Below are positions 30,401 to 34,248 of a stretch of DNA of 64,000 bases, piece by piece. Numbering within the stretch: the first letter of the stretch is position 1; each line of letters opens with the position of its first letter. Made by a program: the position numbers and the translations under genes. A model generated the notes under the pieces. The model saw nothing but the letters and a program-made list of their open reading frames with translations, had not been told where the DNA came from and searched no databases. Source of the stretch: Owenia fusiformis (lineage: Eukaryota; Annelida; Polychaeta; Sabellida; Oweniidae); contig CAIIXF020000003.1 in NCBI GenBank assembly GCA_903813345.2, positions 22,645,248 to 22,709,247 of the forward strand, given 5' to 3'.

Positions 30401-33400
30401 TTTTCCTTTTATTCCTATTCTATTGAGTTTGAACCATAGGCAATCTCGATTTATACTGCAGAAGGCTTTCGTCATATCGATATAACAAACATATGTGTCC
30501 ATTTTTGCTAGCTTGCGATTGTTAACAATAGAGTACAGAGTGTGGATCTGGTCACGACAGCTCCTCTTTTCTCGAAAGCCATTTTGCTCGTCCACTAAGA
30601 GGGAGTTTTTTTCAAGGAAATTTGTAAGTCTTTTGTTCAATACATCACAATATATTTTACTTGGCACTGATACTAGGGTGATAGCTCTGTAGTGAAGTGG
30701 GTTCCTTGTATCCCCATCTTTGAAAATAGGGTTAATTATTCCTTCCATCCATTGATCAGGCACCATGCCAGATTCAAAACATTCCTGTATTATGTTGTGC
30801 AGTAGGGCAATACAGTGGGGATTTTTAAGTGTTTCTGCAGGGATCAAGTCAATCCCAGCTGCTTTACGGAGCTTTGCTCTTGCTACAGCTTCTGCAACTT
30901 CTTGGATGGATATGTTGCCATTAAGGGTCTCCTCACTATTGGCCGCCTCTGTGTTATTTGTACGTGTATTGTTTTCTTGGATGATTTTTAGGTGATTGTC
31001 ATCATATTTATTATTGTTGTCAGTTTGAACTGAATAGAGTTTTTGGTATGAGTCAGCCCAATGTCGCAAGACTTGTTGCTTATCAGTATGGATAACTCCT
31101 GCTTCATCAACACATTCCCATGGGATAAATTGCTTTCTGTCATTTGACATACCAAGTTTGCCAATATGACGCCAGAAGTCCCTTGAATTTACTTCATTAT
31201 GTAGGTCTAGCAGGTGTTGCTGCTCCTGTTTTTGATAAGCCCGCTTGAATCGCCTGTGTAACTTGTCAAAGTGCCTACGTTCAATACAGTACACTTCTTT
31301 GAGATTTCTTTTCTGATTTGTATCCTTACAATTTAACCAAAGTTTCTCAGCTTTGTCAGCTATATTACATTGTGTTTGTAGGGTTTCATTCCAATAGGGC
31401 TTTTTAAAGGATTTCCCTCTTTTAAGGTTAGATGATTTTACTGATATTTTGTCAAATACACGATTCATTTCACTGTTTATCACATTGACAAATTCACCAT
31501 AAATAGTGTTAATACGCTGCTTTTTATTTGCATTCACTTCCATACTTTTGATGGTGTCCATGACCTTATTAAAGAGACTTTCATCTTGCATGAAGTCATC
31601 AGGGGTAGGCTTCACCTTAAATTGACTATTATTTCCAGATTGACCTGAAGTATCACATGGAATGATTTCTGAGCCAATATCGAGAGTGCACTTTAAGATA
31701 GAATGGTCAGGGATGCTTTGGGGTCTGTTCATGTTTAATTCTCGGATAATATCTGACAATAACAATACATCAAAATTTCTGGCATTATGAAGCCCTTCAT
31801 GCGTGGTAACGATGTAGTCCACAATGGACCTGCCCTTATGTGAGATACAAGTCCAGTCATCATGACCTGGAGTTCTTCCATTTAATACACACATGTTTGT
31901 GTCCACCATAAAATTCATAAAAAGATCCCCATAGGCATTGGTTGTACTATCTTTGCTCGCTCGATGAGGTATATTGTCAACCCCCTCTATGAAATCATTT
32001 AAGGATCCGAGACGTGCATTGAAGTCCCCTAGTATATACAACTGGCCATAGTTTTGGTAGGAGTAAACCCCCTGAGTAAGGTCGGAGAAAAAAGTCTCTG
32101 GAGCCATGTTAGTTGTGGTCCTGGAGATGGGAGGAAGATAACAGCTGCACAATATAAATGTCAAATCTGACCTTTTAGATGATAGTTCAATCCACAAAAT
32201 ATCCTGAGTTGAGCTGTCAAGTATTGAACAGTTAAAACTTTGGAGCACCGACTCTTTCACTAAGAATCCAACTCCGCCAGAGCCACGTCTCGCATTTGTG
32301 TGATTAGTGGTTCTATTATTTCCAAACCATTTATAATGATCAACTCTCAATTGTTCATTATTTCTAAGAAATGTTTCATTCAAACTTAAAACATCGAAAT
32401 CAAGATTCGCAATAATGGCCTTCCTAAATATGGAATTATCCGTAAAGTCTTTCAACGAAAATCCATTTAAATTCCAATGTCCCAATTTTAACCGACATCG
32501 GCTGAGTTCCTATTGTTTGGCGTCCTTCTTTACAAACATACCATTTCTAAGAACAAACTCGGTGTCTTTACCTGCTGCTTTGAGTACAGTCCTTAGATTT
32601 GAGTTCATTTTTCTGACTTCTGGGGTAACAAAATTTTCAATATACGTATTTCTATATCTGGGATTGTTTTTCAGATTACGTTTTGATTTTAGAACTTCTT
32701 CTTTTGAGGCTTTATCTTTAAAAACAACAGTCACGATACCAGGGTACTTGGCACCTTGACGTTTTTCCTTTCTTGAGACATGCTCGACAGGAATGTCTTT
32801 GAGACCCAGGCCTTGAATTAGGTCATTTACCTGAATTGGGTCAGACTTATTTGTATCCTCAAGGTTTTTGACAATGATAGAGCGAAATTCTTCAGCAACA
32901 CTATCGCTTTTGGAAATGTTTTGTTCAATAGATGCTATACGGTCTTGGAGAGCAGCTGTTGATGATACTAATTCCGATCTAAGATCAGTTTGGATTGTTT
33001 GTACCTTTTCATCCATTTTGCGTAGAATTCGTGTTTCCTGGGCGACCATTTCATGACGTATATTTGCAACATCACTCTGTATATCTCTTATAGAGTCCTT
33101 GATGAAGGAAAACATATCACGGAACTCAGTAGCTGGGATAACTTGGGCATGCTGTTGTGAGCTGGGAAAAAAATAAAGTCTACGTCTTTCTTAATTGTAA
33201 AAGTATGAGTAAATGTCACCAGTTGTTGACATCATATATGGCTATGAAATGCTCAGAGGTTATGCCTACAGCTACTGATAAGCTAATGTTATAAAGTTCT
33301 GTATAGCATATATTAATGAAAATAATATAAATAATAAACAATAAAATAATATATATTATTAACATATTTGAGTGGTTATTTTGAACACATGTGGGAATTT

Positions 33401-34248
33401 TGAATTTTCCAAAGCACAAATATAAGAGATAATATGTGTGATTTGATTTGCATTAACAGCAACGAATTCTGGAAATATCGCAATTGCAAAAACTCTAGCA
33501 TCTGATGTTCATTTATGATTTGCTGAAAATACAATCTACTCTTGGCACTTGAATAACTTCCATGCATAAGAGTTGCCAACATTCAAAAAATCTTTAATCA
33601 AAGTGTACTTCACTATTTGAAATGCAATGTAAAATCTAAAGGATTTATGATGTTTTATCAAATAGATTTCTAACATCAAGTTATTTATTAAATTCCCATC
33701 TTTTAATTTGAACTTGCAAGGGGTGATCCAAAAAGAAGGTCACTGAATATGCCATTTCAACATTTTTAACCAAATAACCATTTGCTATAAATCTAATAAC
33801 TAATACACCTGGAAACCTATTTGTAGTTGTAAACTGGTCTGTGTAAGCTAGATTTGACAGAAAGCTAGATTTCAGAGATAACTAGAGAATACTAGGCACT
33901 TTAAACAGTTAGAATCACCCATTTACAAATCTTACCTGCACCAGCTGAAGCTTGCTTTATCCTGGTGGCAACATTTGGCAAAGGATGATTCATTAAAGGT
34001 GTGGTCGGCCTTTCATTCTTTTCAGAATGCCCAATGGTCATTTGCATCTGTGGAGTTCTTGGATTCTCTGTTGCTACTTTCATAATCTGATCTGGAGTTA
34101 TGGTTTTATCCCTGTTTGTAGTTGGAGCAACATAAAGGTCTTTAATTTGTTCAAGTTGGGATTTGGAGGCATTTTGATTGGTGTCATCTCCCTTACTGAT
34201 ACATTCCTCAGCAGACGCTCCTTTCTTTTTCTTTTTACCTCGCGGCAT
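318..34248 (-). CDS. NO VEIN/sacsin-like GHKL ATPase-domain protein, 5' part, 30 exons
   Basis: Coding exons, in gene order: 33936-34248, 26036-28023, 22131-22441, 21207-21337, 20801-20964, 20516-20647, 20211-20374, 19349-19548, 17668-17996, 17281-17475, 16855-16930, 16307-16597, 15828-15984, 14831-14994, 14249-14438, 13774-13912, 11984-12106, 10594-10660, 10121-10233, 9156-9309, 8428-8670, 6988-7167, 6561-6661, 6218-6316, 3944-4145, 3359-3528, 2873-3025, 1701-2367, 1182-1447, 318-447. All junctions are GT-AG and keep phase, giving 7,612 coding nt. GHKL boxes lie near residues 1468-1481 (FVLELIQNADDNSY), 1508-1513 (NNECGF) and 1539-1549 (GQKGIGFKSVF). This set is typical of NO VEIN and sacsin-like proteins, which bind ATP but whose animal function is poorly known. 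The region after the ATPase (FLPLRNFGFNF, FVPLEAE, IFPTVGLKWV) also fits that family. The gene continues past the left edge. The family assignment is from memory of motifs. Start at 34248: ATG follows an AG (tttatag), so an upstream exon is possible. Confidence 0.9.
448..1181. other. Intron 29, no gene seen
   Basis: AT-rich intron with no open frame or clear repeat pair. The phrase 'tccaggtgttgata' at about 800 recurs at about 7395 in another intron, so both may hold fragments of one dispersed repeat. Confidence 0.5.
1182..1447 (-). CDS. NO VEIN-like gene, exon 29
   Basis: Acceptor atgtttgtag|GCTATG, donor AAACAG|GTAAAA. Encodes GYEFKQLFLTRLNMF and a helical region with RKCQRVNKIHVHERKS. Confidence 0.85.
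1701..2367 (-). CDS. NO VEIN-like gene, exon 28
   Basis: 667 nt. Acceptor tgtacatgcag|GTCTGG, donor TATTTAG|GTGAGG. Encodes VWGLYDRYKMALILDSDG through VSQFYEYLG, including PWITACHS and YPVIFVPSVP, which fit the sacsin/NO VEIN-like scaffold. Confidence 0.87.
2873..3025 (-). CDS. NO VEIN-like gene, exon 27
   Basis: Acceptor ataatttttag|GTGGAG, donor CATCAG|GTGTGT, phase 0 at both ends (51 codons). Acidic helical segment (DEISIKDYECEEFETLVKN). Confidence 0.83.
3359..3528 (-). CDS. NO VEIN-like gene, exon 26
   Basis: Acceptor ctaattccag|GCTACA, donor GAACTG|GTAATA. Encodes GYKWTIVSKSYLDAV and WCQFLERLGVKRFLNVTTTQ, a helical LG module. Confidence 0.85.
3944..4145 (-). CDS. NO VEIN-like gene, exon 25 (source of the tandem array)
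   Basis: Acceptor atattattttag|GCCAAGG, donor CCCAG|GTGAGT. Encodes AKGEETLVAYVVYVKQQWVE, then the Cys-containing region. The first ~65 nt plus the 3' splice site are repeated upstream in tandem about 12 more times. Only this last acceptor leads into an open frame through the exon. Confidence 0.85.
4146..5960 (-). repeat. Tandem array of a 90-bp 3' splice site plus exon start
   Basis: Read on the minus strand, each unit is atattattttag|GCCAAGGGGG, then about 54 nt nearly identical to the start of exon 25, then diverged sequence. Matching positions in successive units fall at 4140 (exon 25 itself), 4230, 4323, 4413, 4503, 4596, 4686, 4778, 4868, 4958, 5053, 5780 and 5870, mostly 90 or 93 bp apart. 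A 90-93-90 triplet pattern repeats, so a 273-bp higher-order unit exists. A 620-bp fold-back element splits the array, and degenerate units continue to about 5960. The unit at 5053 has lost its AG. Most units are multiples of three and their acceptor tag is in frame, so reading from an upstream acceptor usually hits a stop at the next unit. Confidence 0.9.
5072..5695. mobile_element. Fold-back DNA transposon (TA target site) inside the splice-site array
   Basis: The two ends, GTAGCCTGGCCAGAACAAG and its reverse complement, belong to inverted arms of about 220 bp, with TA on both flanks (5072-5073 and 5694-5695). There is no coding sequence. The array resumes on both sides, so it predates the insertion. 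Confidence 0.85.
6218..6316 (-). CDS. NO VEIN-like gene, exon 24
   Basis: 99 nt, phase 0 at both ends. Acceptor ttatttcaag|GTGAAG, donor TGGCTG|GTAAGT. Encodes VKSQLERLGAKHITASDV. It must be joined across the intron that contains the splice-site array. Confidence 0.84.
6561..6661 (-). CDS. NO VEIN-like gene, exon 23
   Basis: 101 nt. Acceptor gccttatttag|GTTCC, donor TCTCAG|GTGATT. Encodes GSKKSGKAYKTLEKDLDILD. Confidence 0.83.
6988..7167 (-). CDS. NO VEIN-like gene, exon 22
   Basis: Acceptor gttatttacag|AGGTGG, donor AAGAAAG|GTAATT. Contains SYPIIPLFSGRCVALDS, a phrase shared with sacsin/NO VEIN-like proteins ('IPL..G..V'). Confidence 0.86.
7168..8427. other. Intron 21, no gene seen
   Basis: 1.26-kb intron, locally richer in CpG around 7580-7760 and 8100-8300. 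Open frames here are short and not conserved-looking. I see no terminal repeats. Confidence 0.5.
8428..8670 (-). CDS. NO VEIN-like gene, exon 21
   Basis: Acceptor tttcatcccag|GGGAAG, donor AACAAG|GTAAAT. Encodes GEAIWKKPSEAVLCHDKLI and a helical LLQSLGVQTLRRDHVVDVF segment. Confidence 0.86.
9156..9309 (-). CDS. NO VEIN-like gene, exon 20
   Basis: Acceptor tttaattccag|GCTCAC, donor AACAAG|GTATCC. Contains FLRFVPLEAEIQGFF and a helical run. Confidence 0.86.
9616..10093 (-). mobile_element. Mariner-like MITE with relic of the transposase C-terminus
   Basis: Inverted ends CAGGGCGTTCAGTAAGTAA and CAGGGGGTTCAGTAAGTAA extend to about 85 bp arms, with TA flanks. On the minus strand at 9905-9958 the frame reads QLCVKAKGNYFEHEIKC then stop, which resembles the C-terminal 'C...KG.YFE' of mariner transposases. 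The rest of the transposase is gone. Family by motif memory only. Confidence 0.7.
10121..10233 (-). CDS. NO VEIN-like gene, exon 19
   Basis: Acceptor gaattcacag|GTGACT, donor TTTAAG|GTATTA. Continues the conserved phrase as GDFEIPSSRQDVIESSSRN. Confidence 0.87.
10594..10660 (-). CDS. NO VEIN-like gene, exon 18
   Basis: 67 nt. Acceptor gctttatttcag|CTGGAA, donor ACAAG|GTAGGC. Encodes VFAFLPLRNFGFNFIIQ, a strongly family-like segment. Confidence 0.87.
10726..10835. mobile_element. Short hairpin MITE with C/G homopolymer runs
   Basis: Ends TAGTCTTGCTTCAAGAC and its inverse frame a C run (about 10748) and a G run (about 10803) that can pair with each other. No coding content. Intron 17. Confidence 0.65.
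10836..11983. other. Intron 17 remainder, no gene seen
   Basis: AT-rich intronic DNA. A 101-codon plus-strand frame at 10961-11266 shows no recognisable domain and runs antisense to the gene. I treat it as chance. Confidence 0.5.
11984..12106 (-). CDS. NO VEIN-like gene, exon 17
   Basis: Acceptor cttcttaacag|GTGACT, donor GAAAAG|GTAGAT, phase 0 at both ends (41 codons). Contains DRWLIVRKTLTVPEK. Confidence 0.83.
12267..13380. mobile_element. 1.1-kb fold-back DNA transposon
   Basis: Ends TATACTCCTCAAAAAAAGT and its inverse, with arms of roughly 300 bp (for example TTAACATGGGATCTGCCATT occurs inverted on the two sides). Probable TA target site. No transposase. Intron 16. Confidence 0.82.
13774..13912 (-). 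CDS. NO VEIN-like gene, exon 16
   Basis: Acceptor tatgttaag|GTGGAC, donor ATCAG|GTAAGT. Encodes TRIVLPLKTQ and DIHPSLLLFLHRLKSI, a pattern usual just after the NO VEIN-type ATPase. Confidence 0.87.
13929..14061. repeat. 66-bp tandem duplication
   Basis: Two near-identical copies of a unit containing CATAATGTACTG and GACATTAGTTCAGTGGATTA lie head to tail in intron 15. Confidence 0.85.
14249..14438 (-). CDS. NO VEIN-like gene, exon 15 (GHKL G2 box)
   Basis: Acceptor gccttttcag|GTCAG, donor GAAAG|GTGAAA. GQKGIGFKSVF is the glycine-rich G2 box. The rest (HIKFDATDDCTGYILPHWL) closes the ATPase fold. Confidence 0.92.
14831..14994 (-). CDS. NO VEIN-like gene, exon 14 (GHKL G1 box)
   Basis: Acceptor tttatcatag|GTGGAC, donor ATATAG|GTAAGA. 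Encodes ALIFIIDTDRITLVNNECGF, where NNE.GF is the G1-box equivalent, then GDKHTKGYIG leading into the lid. Confidence 0.92.
15238..15815. mobile_element. hAT-type MITE with 8-bp target duplication
   Basis: Ends TAGTGGTGTCAA and TAGAGGTGTCAA, flanked on both sides by CAATTAAC (15230-15237 and 15816-15823). Subterminal TTAACCGGTTAACC repeats occur at both ends. Two copies of a ~136-bp internal unit (GTAAGCGCGGGAA...) lie in tandem from about 15440. The right target copy covers bases +5 to +12 of intron 13, so the element starts 13 bp after exon 13. Confidence 0.9.
15828..15984 (-). CDS. NO VEIN-like gene, exon 13 (GHKL N box)
   Basis: Carries FVLELIQNADDNSY. The Glu, Asn and Asp are the metal- and ATP-contacting N-box residues of Bergerat-fold ATPases. 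Donor GAGAA|GTGAGT. A hAT-type MITE sits in the following intron, starting at intron base +13. Confidence 0.92.
16307..16597 (-). CDS. NO VEIN-like gene, exon 12
   Basis: Acceptor ttgatgcag|ATGAGG, donor GGAATAG|GTATTC. Acidic, Thr/Ala-rich linker ending ELALHVVNEIRQTKFGIG, the entry to the GHKL domain. Confidence 0.85.
16855..16930 (-). CDS. NO VEIN-like gene, exon 11 (acidic linker)
   Basis: 76 nt. Acceptor ataattgcag|GATGTT, donor TTAG|GTAAAG. Encodes an Asp/Glu-rich run containing six consecutive Asp, just before the ATPase region. Confidence 0.8.
17281..17475 (-). CDS. NO VEIN-like gene, exon 10
   Basis: Acceptor gatttacag|GTCTTC, phase 0. The donor CTAGAG|GTTTCA was taken because it keeps frame with exon 11. 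The inner ACACAG|GTTCCA is also in phase and could be used instead, shortening the protein by 13 residues. Confidence 0.75.
17668..17996 (-). CDS. NO VEIN-like gene, exon 9
   Basis: Acceptor gctttttcag|AAAAGG, donor AGGAAG|GTGAGC. 329 nt, phase 1 to 0. Mostly helical peptide (ETIGRLVSIIVREGGTAKAS). Confidence 0.85.
18212..19345 (+). mobile_element. 5'-truncated LINE (CR1/Jockey-type reverse transcriptase end)
   Basis: An open frame from about 18212 to 19054 starts at the remnant of the reverse transcriptase catalytic box (SSTILCSDKN...) and continues with DDWFCANKLSLNIDKT, FLGVIIDQNLNWKEHI and YSHLQYCIPAWGG, the thumb region typical of CR1/Jockey-group LINEs. After the stop at 19054 comes a ~250-bp 3' UTR and an A-rich tail ending at exon 8's donor. 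The 5' truncation removes the endonuclease and the RT core, so it is dead. Orientation is opposite to the host gene. Confidence 0.88.
19349..19548 (-). CDS. NO VEIN-like gene, exon 8
   Basis: The acceptor caaattttacag|AGAAAAT is chosen because it alone restores phase 2. Encodes ENKHEAGNVGLLGHKTKEQ, then FQPQFGDLKSFLQRN. The donor CCAAG|GTAGTT lies next to the A-rich tail of the truncated LINE at 18212-19345. Confidence 0.82.
19549..20210. other. Intron 7, no gene seen
   Basis: AT-rich intronic DNA with only short chance frames and no clear repeat structure. Confidence 0.5.
20211..20374 (-). CDS. NO VEIN-like gene, exon 7 (LG module)
   Basis: Acceptor tattttgcag|CTTGCC, donor GCAAG|GTAATA, ends phase 2. 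Contains KDVSELGVGSLQRLL (about residues 1028-1042), another LG module. Confidence 0.84.
20516..20647 (-). CDS. NO VEIN-like gene, exon 6
   Basis: Acceptor atattttccag|ATGGTTC, donor GAGGCA|GTAAGT, phase 0 at both ends (44 codons). Encodes MVQDMGIPQIIVGDHSSVV followed by a helix. Confidence 0.84.
20801..20964 (-). CDS. NO VEIN-like gene, exon 5 (LG module)
   Basis: Acceptor ctcttatttcag|AAATGG, donor AAACAG|GTAGTT. Encodes MVIASLRRKLEKSSGN and ends with QKFTELGLGTFLQFLHHQ, an LG module similar to those in exons 2 and 7. Confidence 0.85.
21207..21337 (-). CDS. NO VEIN-like gene, exon 4
   Basis: Acceptor tgtatttcag|GAAGATG, donor AAAG|GTTAAG. Encodes KMFQLALCVGTHEVPSDL and a polar linker, ends phase 1. 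Confidence 0.82.
21338..22130. other. Intron 3, no gene seen
   Basis: AT-rich intronic sequence. The minus-strand frame that runs past exon 3 to 21935 is intron read-through, not coding. Confidence 0.5.
22131..22441 (-). CDS. NO VEIN-like gene, exon 3
   Basis: The acceptor gatcacttttag fits phase 0. The peptide begins VVKAVQSCQKRVMTKAKEDL, is charged and probably helical or coiled-coil. The donor CTAG|GTTTGT is weaker than its neighbours but is the only one that keeps phase (2) with exon 4. Confidence 0.85.
22533..22805. mobile_element. MITE with nested inverted repeats
   Basis: Outer ends CTACGTAGCATCCTCC and GGAGGATGCCTACGTAG are inverted. Inside, CCCTGCTATAA and TTATAGCAGGG form a second inverted pair, suggesting one MITE inserted in another. 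No coding. Confidence 0.72.
22815..23150. repeat. Degenerate ~120-bp tandem repeat
   Basis: Three diverged copies of a unit with TTTGACCTTGAGAAGGT and a phrase like GAGCTTGTAAATGATTTTG, spaced about 115-130 bp. Confidence 0.7.
23193..25921 (-). mobile_element. PIF/Harbinger DNA transposon relic
   Basis: Ends CCTCATTATCCGGTC and its inverse (25907-25921). Both terminal regions are rich in 'gcgttgcgatttgcg' motifs. It carries a broken HARBI1-like transposase fragment on the minus strand, a ~163-bp direct duplication (23793-23938 and 23956-24100), and repeats of GAATTTGCGCTAGAGTGCC at about 25590, 25650 and 25812. The 3-bp target duplication expected for Harbinger is not clear. Inserted in intron 2 of the NO VEIN-like gene. 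Confidence 0.82.
24780..25110 (-). pseudogene. HARBI1-like transposase fragment, frameshifted
   Basis: From 25110 the frame reads NRRGLRLFRDRSQPLEMTDD, then a helix and VFISLRFYATG, matching the N-terminal part of PIF/Harbinger transposase. At about 24865 the frame shifts by one base and continues as INGDIFGVSQPTVSNIVAEV, the helix-turn-helix that follows in this family, before a stop near 24786. The DDE catalytic half is missing, so it is inactive. Confidence 0.85.
26036..28023 (-). CDS. NO VEIN-like gene, exon 2 (long polar region, first LG modules)
   Basis: The acceptor gttgtag|gtgaaaat restores phase 1 and the donor GCA|GTAAGT ends phase 0. The first half is Gln/Pro/His-rich, with repeated 'ELPPQ' and 'ESPHQ' style phrases, and looks disordered. 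Its last ~170 residues are folded-looking and carry DISQLGVRRLKDI (about residue 612) and DDPWELGVRIGSLGLGI (about residues 750-766). The open frame continues upstream of the acceptor by chance. Confidence 0.88.
28958..32509 (-). CDS. LINE ORF2 protein: endonuclease plus reverse transcriptase
   Basis: Open frame of 1,183 codons directly after the ORF1 TAG, same frame. Numbering from the TTG at 32485: endonuclease residues N7, E37 (SLNETF), D154 and N156 (LGDFNARLG), and SIPDHSILK; reverse transcriptase with YADD at 768-771; Cys-rich end CKLC...HFAIQC near 1087-1105. It nicks target DNA and primes reverse transcription of its own RNA. No ATG precedes M127, and starting there would remove N7 and E37. 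Synthesis therefore needs stop read-through, non-AUG initiation, or the TAG is a recent mutation. Confidence 0.92.
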   Translation of the reverse strand, partial: ELSRCRLKLGHWNLNGFSLKDFTDNSIFRKAIIANLDFDVLSLNETFLRNNEQLRVDHYKWFGNNRTTNHTNARRGSGGVGFLVKESVLQSFNCSILDSSTQDILWIELSSKRSDLTFILCSCYLPPISRTTTNMAPETFFSDLTQGVYSYQNYGQLYILGDFNARLGSLNDFIEGVDNIPHRASKDSTTNAYGDLFMNFMVDTNMCVLNGRTPGHDDWTCISHKGRSIVDYIVTTHEGLHNARNFDVLLLSDIIRELNMNRPQSIPDHSILKCTLDIGSEIIPCDTSGQSGNNSQFKVKPTPDDFMQDESLFNKVMDTIKSMEVNANKKQRINTIYGEFVNVINSEMNRVFDKISVKSSNLKRGKSFKKPYWNETLQTQCNIADKAEKLWLNCKDTNQKRNLKEVYCIERRHFDKLHRRFKRAYQKQEQQHLLDLHNEVNSRDFWRHIGKLGMSNDRKQFIPWECVDEAGVIHTDKQQVLRHWADSYQKLYSVQTDNNNKYDDNHLKIIQENNTRTNNTEAANSEETLNGNISIQEVAEAVARAKLRKAAGIDLIPAETLKNPHCIALLHNIIQECFESGMVPDQWMEGIINPIFKDGDTRNPLHYRAITLVSVPSKIYCDVLNKRLTNFLEKNSLLVDEQNGFREKRSCRDQIHTLYSIVNNRKLAKMDTYVCYIDMTKAFCSINRDCLWFKLNRIGIKGKIFKAVQSLYHDVTCSVRINGLLTPKFKVSNGCKEGCLLSPTLFAMYINDLASDVKQLRCGVHVDDTNVGILLYADDIALIAPTPQDLQRMLNKVNEWCRKWRLSMNLSKTKIVHYRPPSHPQSVYIFTCGQDTIEYAPKYKYLGIWLEEHLDAKIIASEIAKSASRALGVITTKAKDTGGMDFKVFNNLYDSLVQPVINYGSAVVGLREHRCLNNIQNRAGKSFLGVSPKTNNEAVRGDLGWSPLVDKTRLECARQYLRLHNMDHSRLNYKVHVWSLKQKRSWDYHTKTMLSNNGISTDNNISLHVKTTIKLLKNCFNSKDPFLKNIWNDKNNVQNGNKLRTYRMFKYGVVTESYVSDYIPRHHRSMLAKLRTGSLPLNIETGRWSNIALQDRTCKLCDSNTIEDELHFAIQCKHYSSLRSHFYETVTNILTPHIKTNTDNDLLLFISLMHSKSIQRQWAALLHNMFVKRQFDLERLTET
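32510..33115 (-). CDS. LINE ORF1 protein (coiled coil plus RRM-like)
   Basis: 201 residues. Residues 1-75 form a heptad-patterned coiled coil (IKDSIRDIQSDVANIRHEM...). From about residue 76 an RRM-like fold follows (RSIIVKNLEDTN, GIVTVVFKDKASKEEVL), then a basic C-terminal part. This order is typical of LINE ORF1 RNA chaperones that coat the element RNA. It ends CAA-TAG, and the same frame stays open after the stop through eight codons into ORF2. The frame is also open upstream of the Met, but no in-frame ATG lies there. Confidence 0.88.
   Translation of the reverse strand: MFSFIKDSIRDIQSDVANIRHEMVAQETRILRKMDEKVQTIQTDLRSELVSSTAALQDRIASIEQNISKSDSVAEEFRSIIVKNLEDTNKSDPIQVNDLIQGLGLKDIPVEHVSRKEKRQGAKYPGIVTVVFKDKASKEEVLKSKRNLKNNPRYRNTYIENFVTPEVRKMNSNLRTVLKAAGKDTEFVLRNGMFVKKDAKQ
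33180..33935. other. Intron 1, 5' portion, no gene seen
   Basis: AT-rich intron between exon 1 and the LINE insertion. No repeats or frames of note. Confidence 0.5.
33936..34248 (-). CDS. NO VEIN-like gene, exon 1 (start codon)
   Basis: Begins MPRGKKKKKGASAEE, a Lys-rich, probably disordered N-terminus, and ends phase 1 at GGTGCAG|GTAAGAT. An AG dinucleotide directly precedes the ATG, so this may be the second exon of the transcript. If so, an upstream exon could add 5' UTR or more coding sequence. Residues 1-104. Confidence 0.8.

Larger units (their letters stand above)
28580..33164 (-). mobile_element. Full-length non-LTR retrotransposon (CR1/Jockey-group) with target-site duplications
   Basis: 4.6 kb in intron 1, same strand as the host gene. 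It is flanked by a ~14-bp duplication (ggaaaaaataaagt at 28566-28579 and ggaaaaaaataaagt at 33165-33179, one A differing). The 5' UTR is only ~49 nt, followed by ORF1 and ORF2, a ~375-nt 3' UTR and a short (AAACT)n tail. Both frames are long and undamaged apart from one TAG between them, and with the near-perfect duplication this indicates a young copy. LINE group is judged from endonuclease, reverse transcriptase and Cys-rich end motifs, not a tree. Confidence 0.92.

Noticed and set aside
33150-33180. Splice acceptor-like tttattttttt-cccag just before LINE ORF1, suggesting a host exon
   Set aside because: The pyrimidine tract is the target-site duplication, matched by the copy at 28566-28579; the AG is the first bases of the element.
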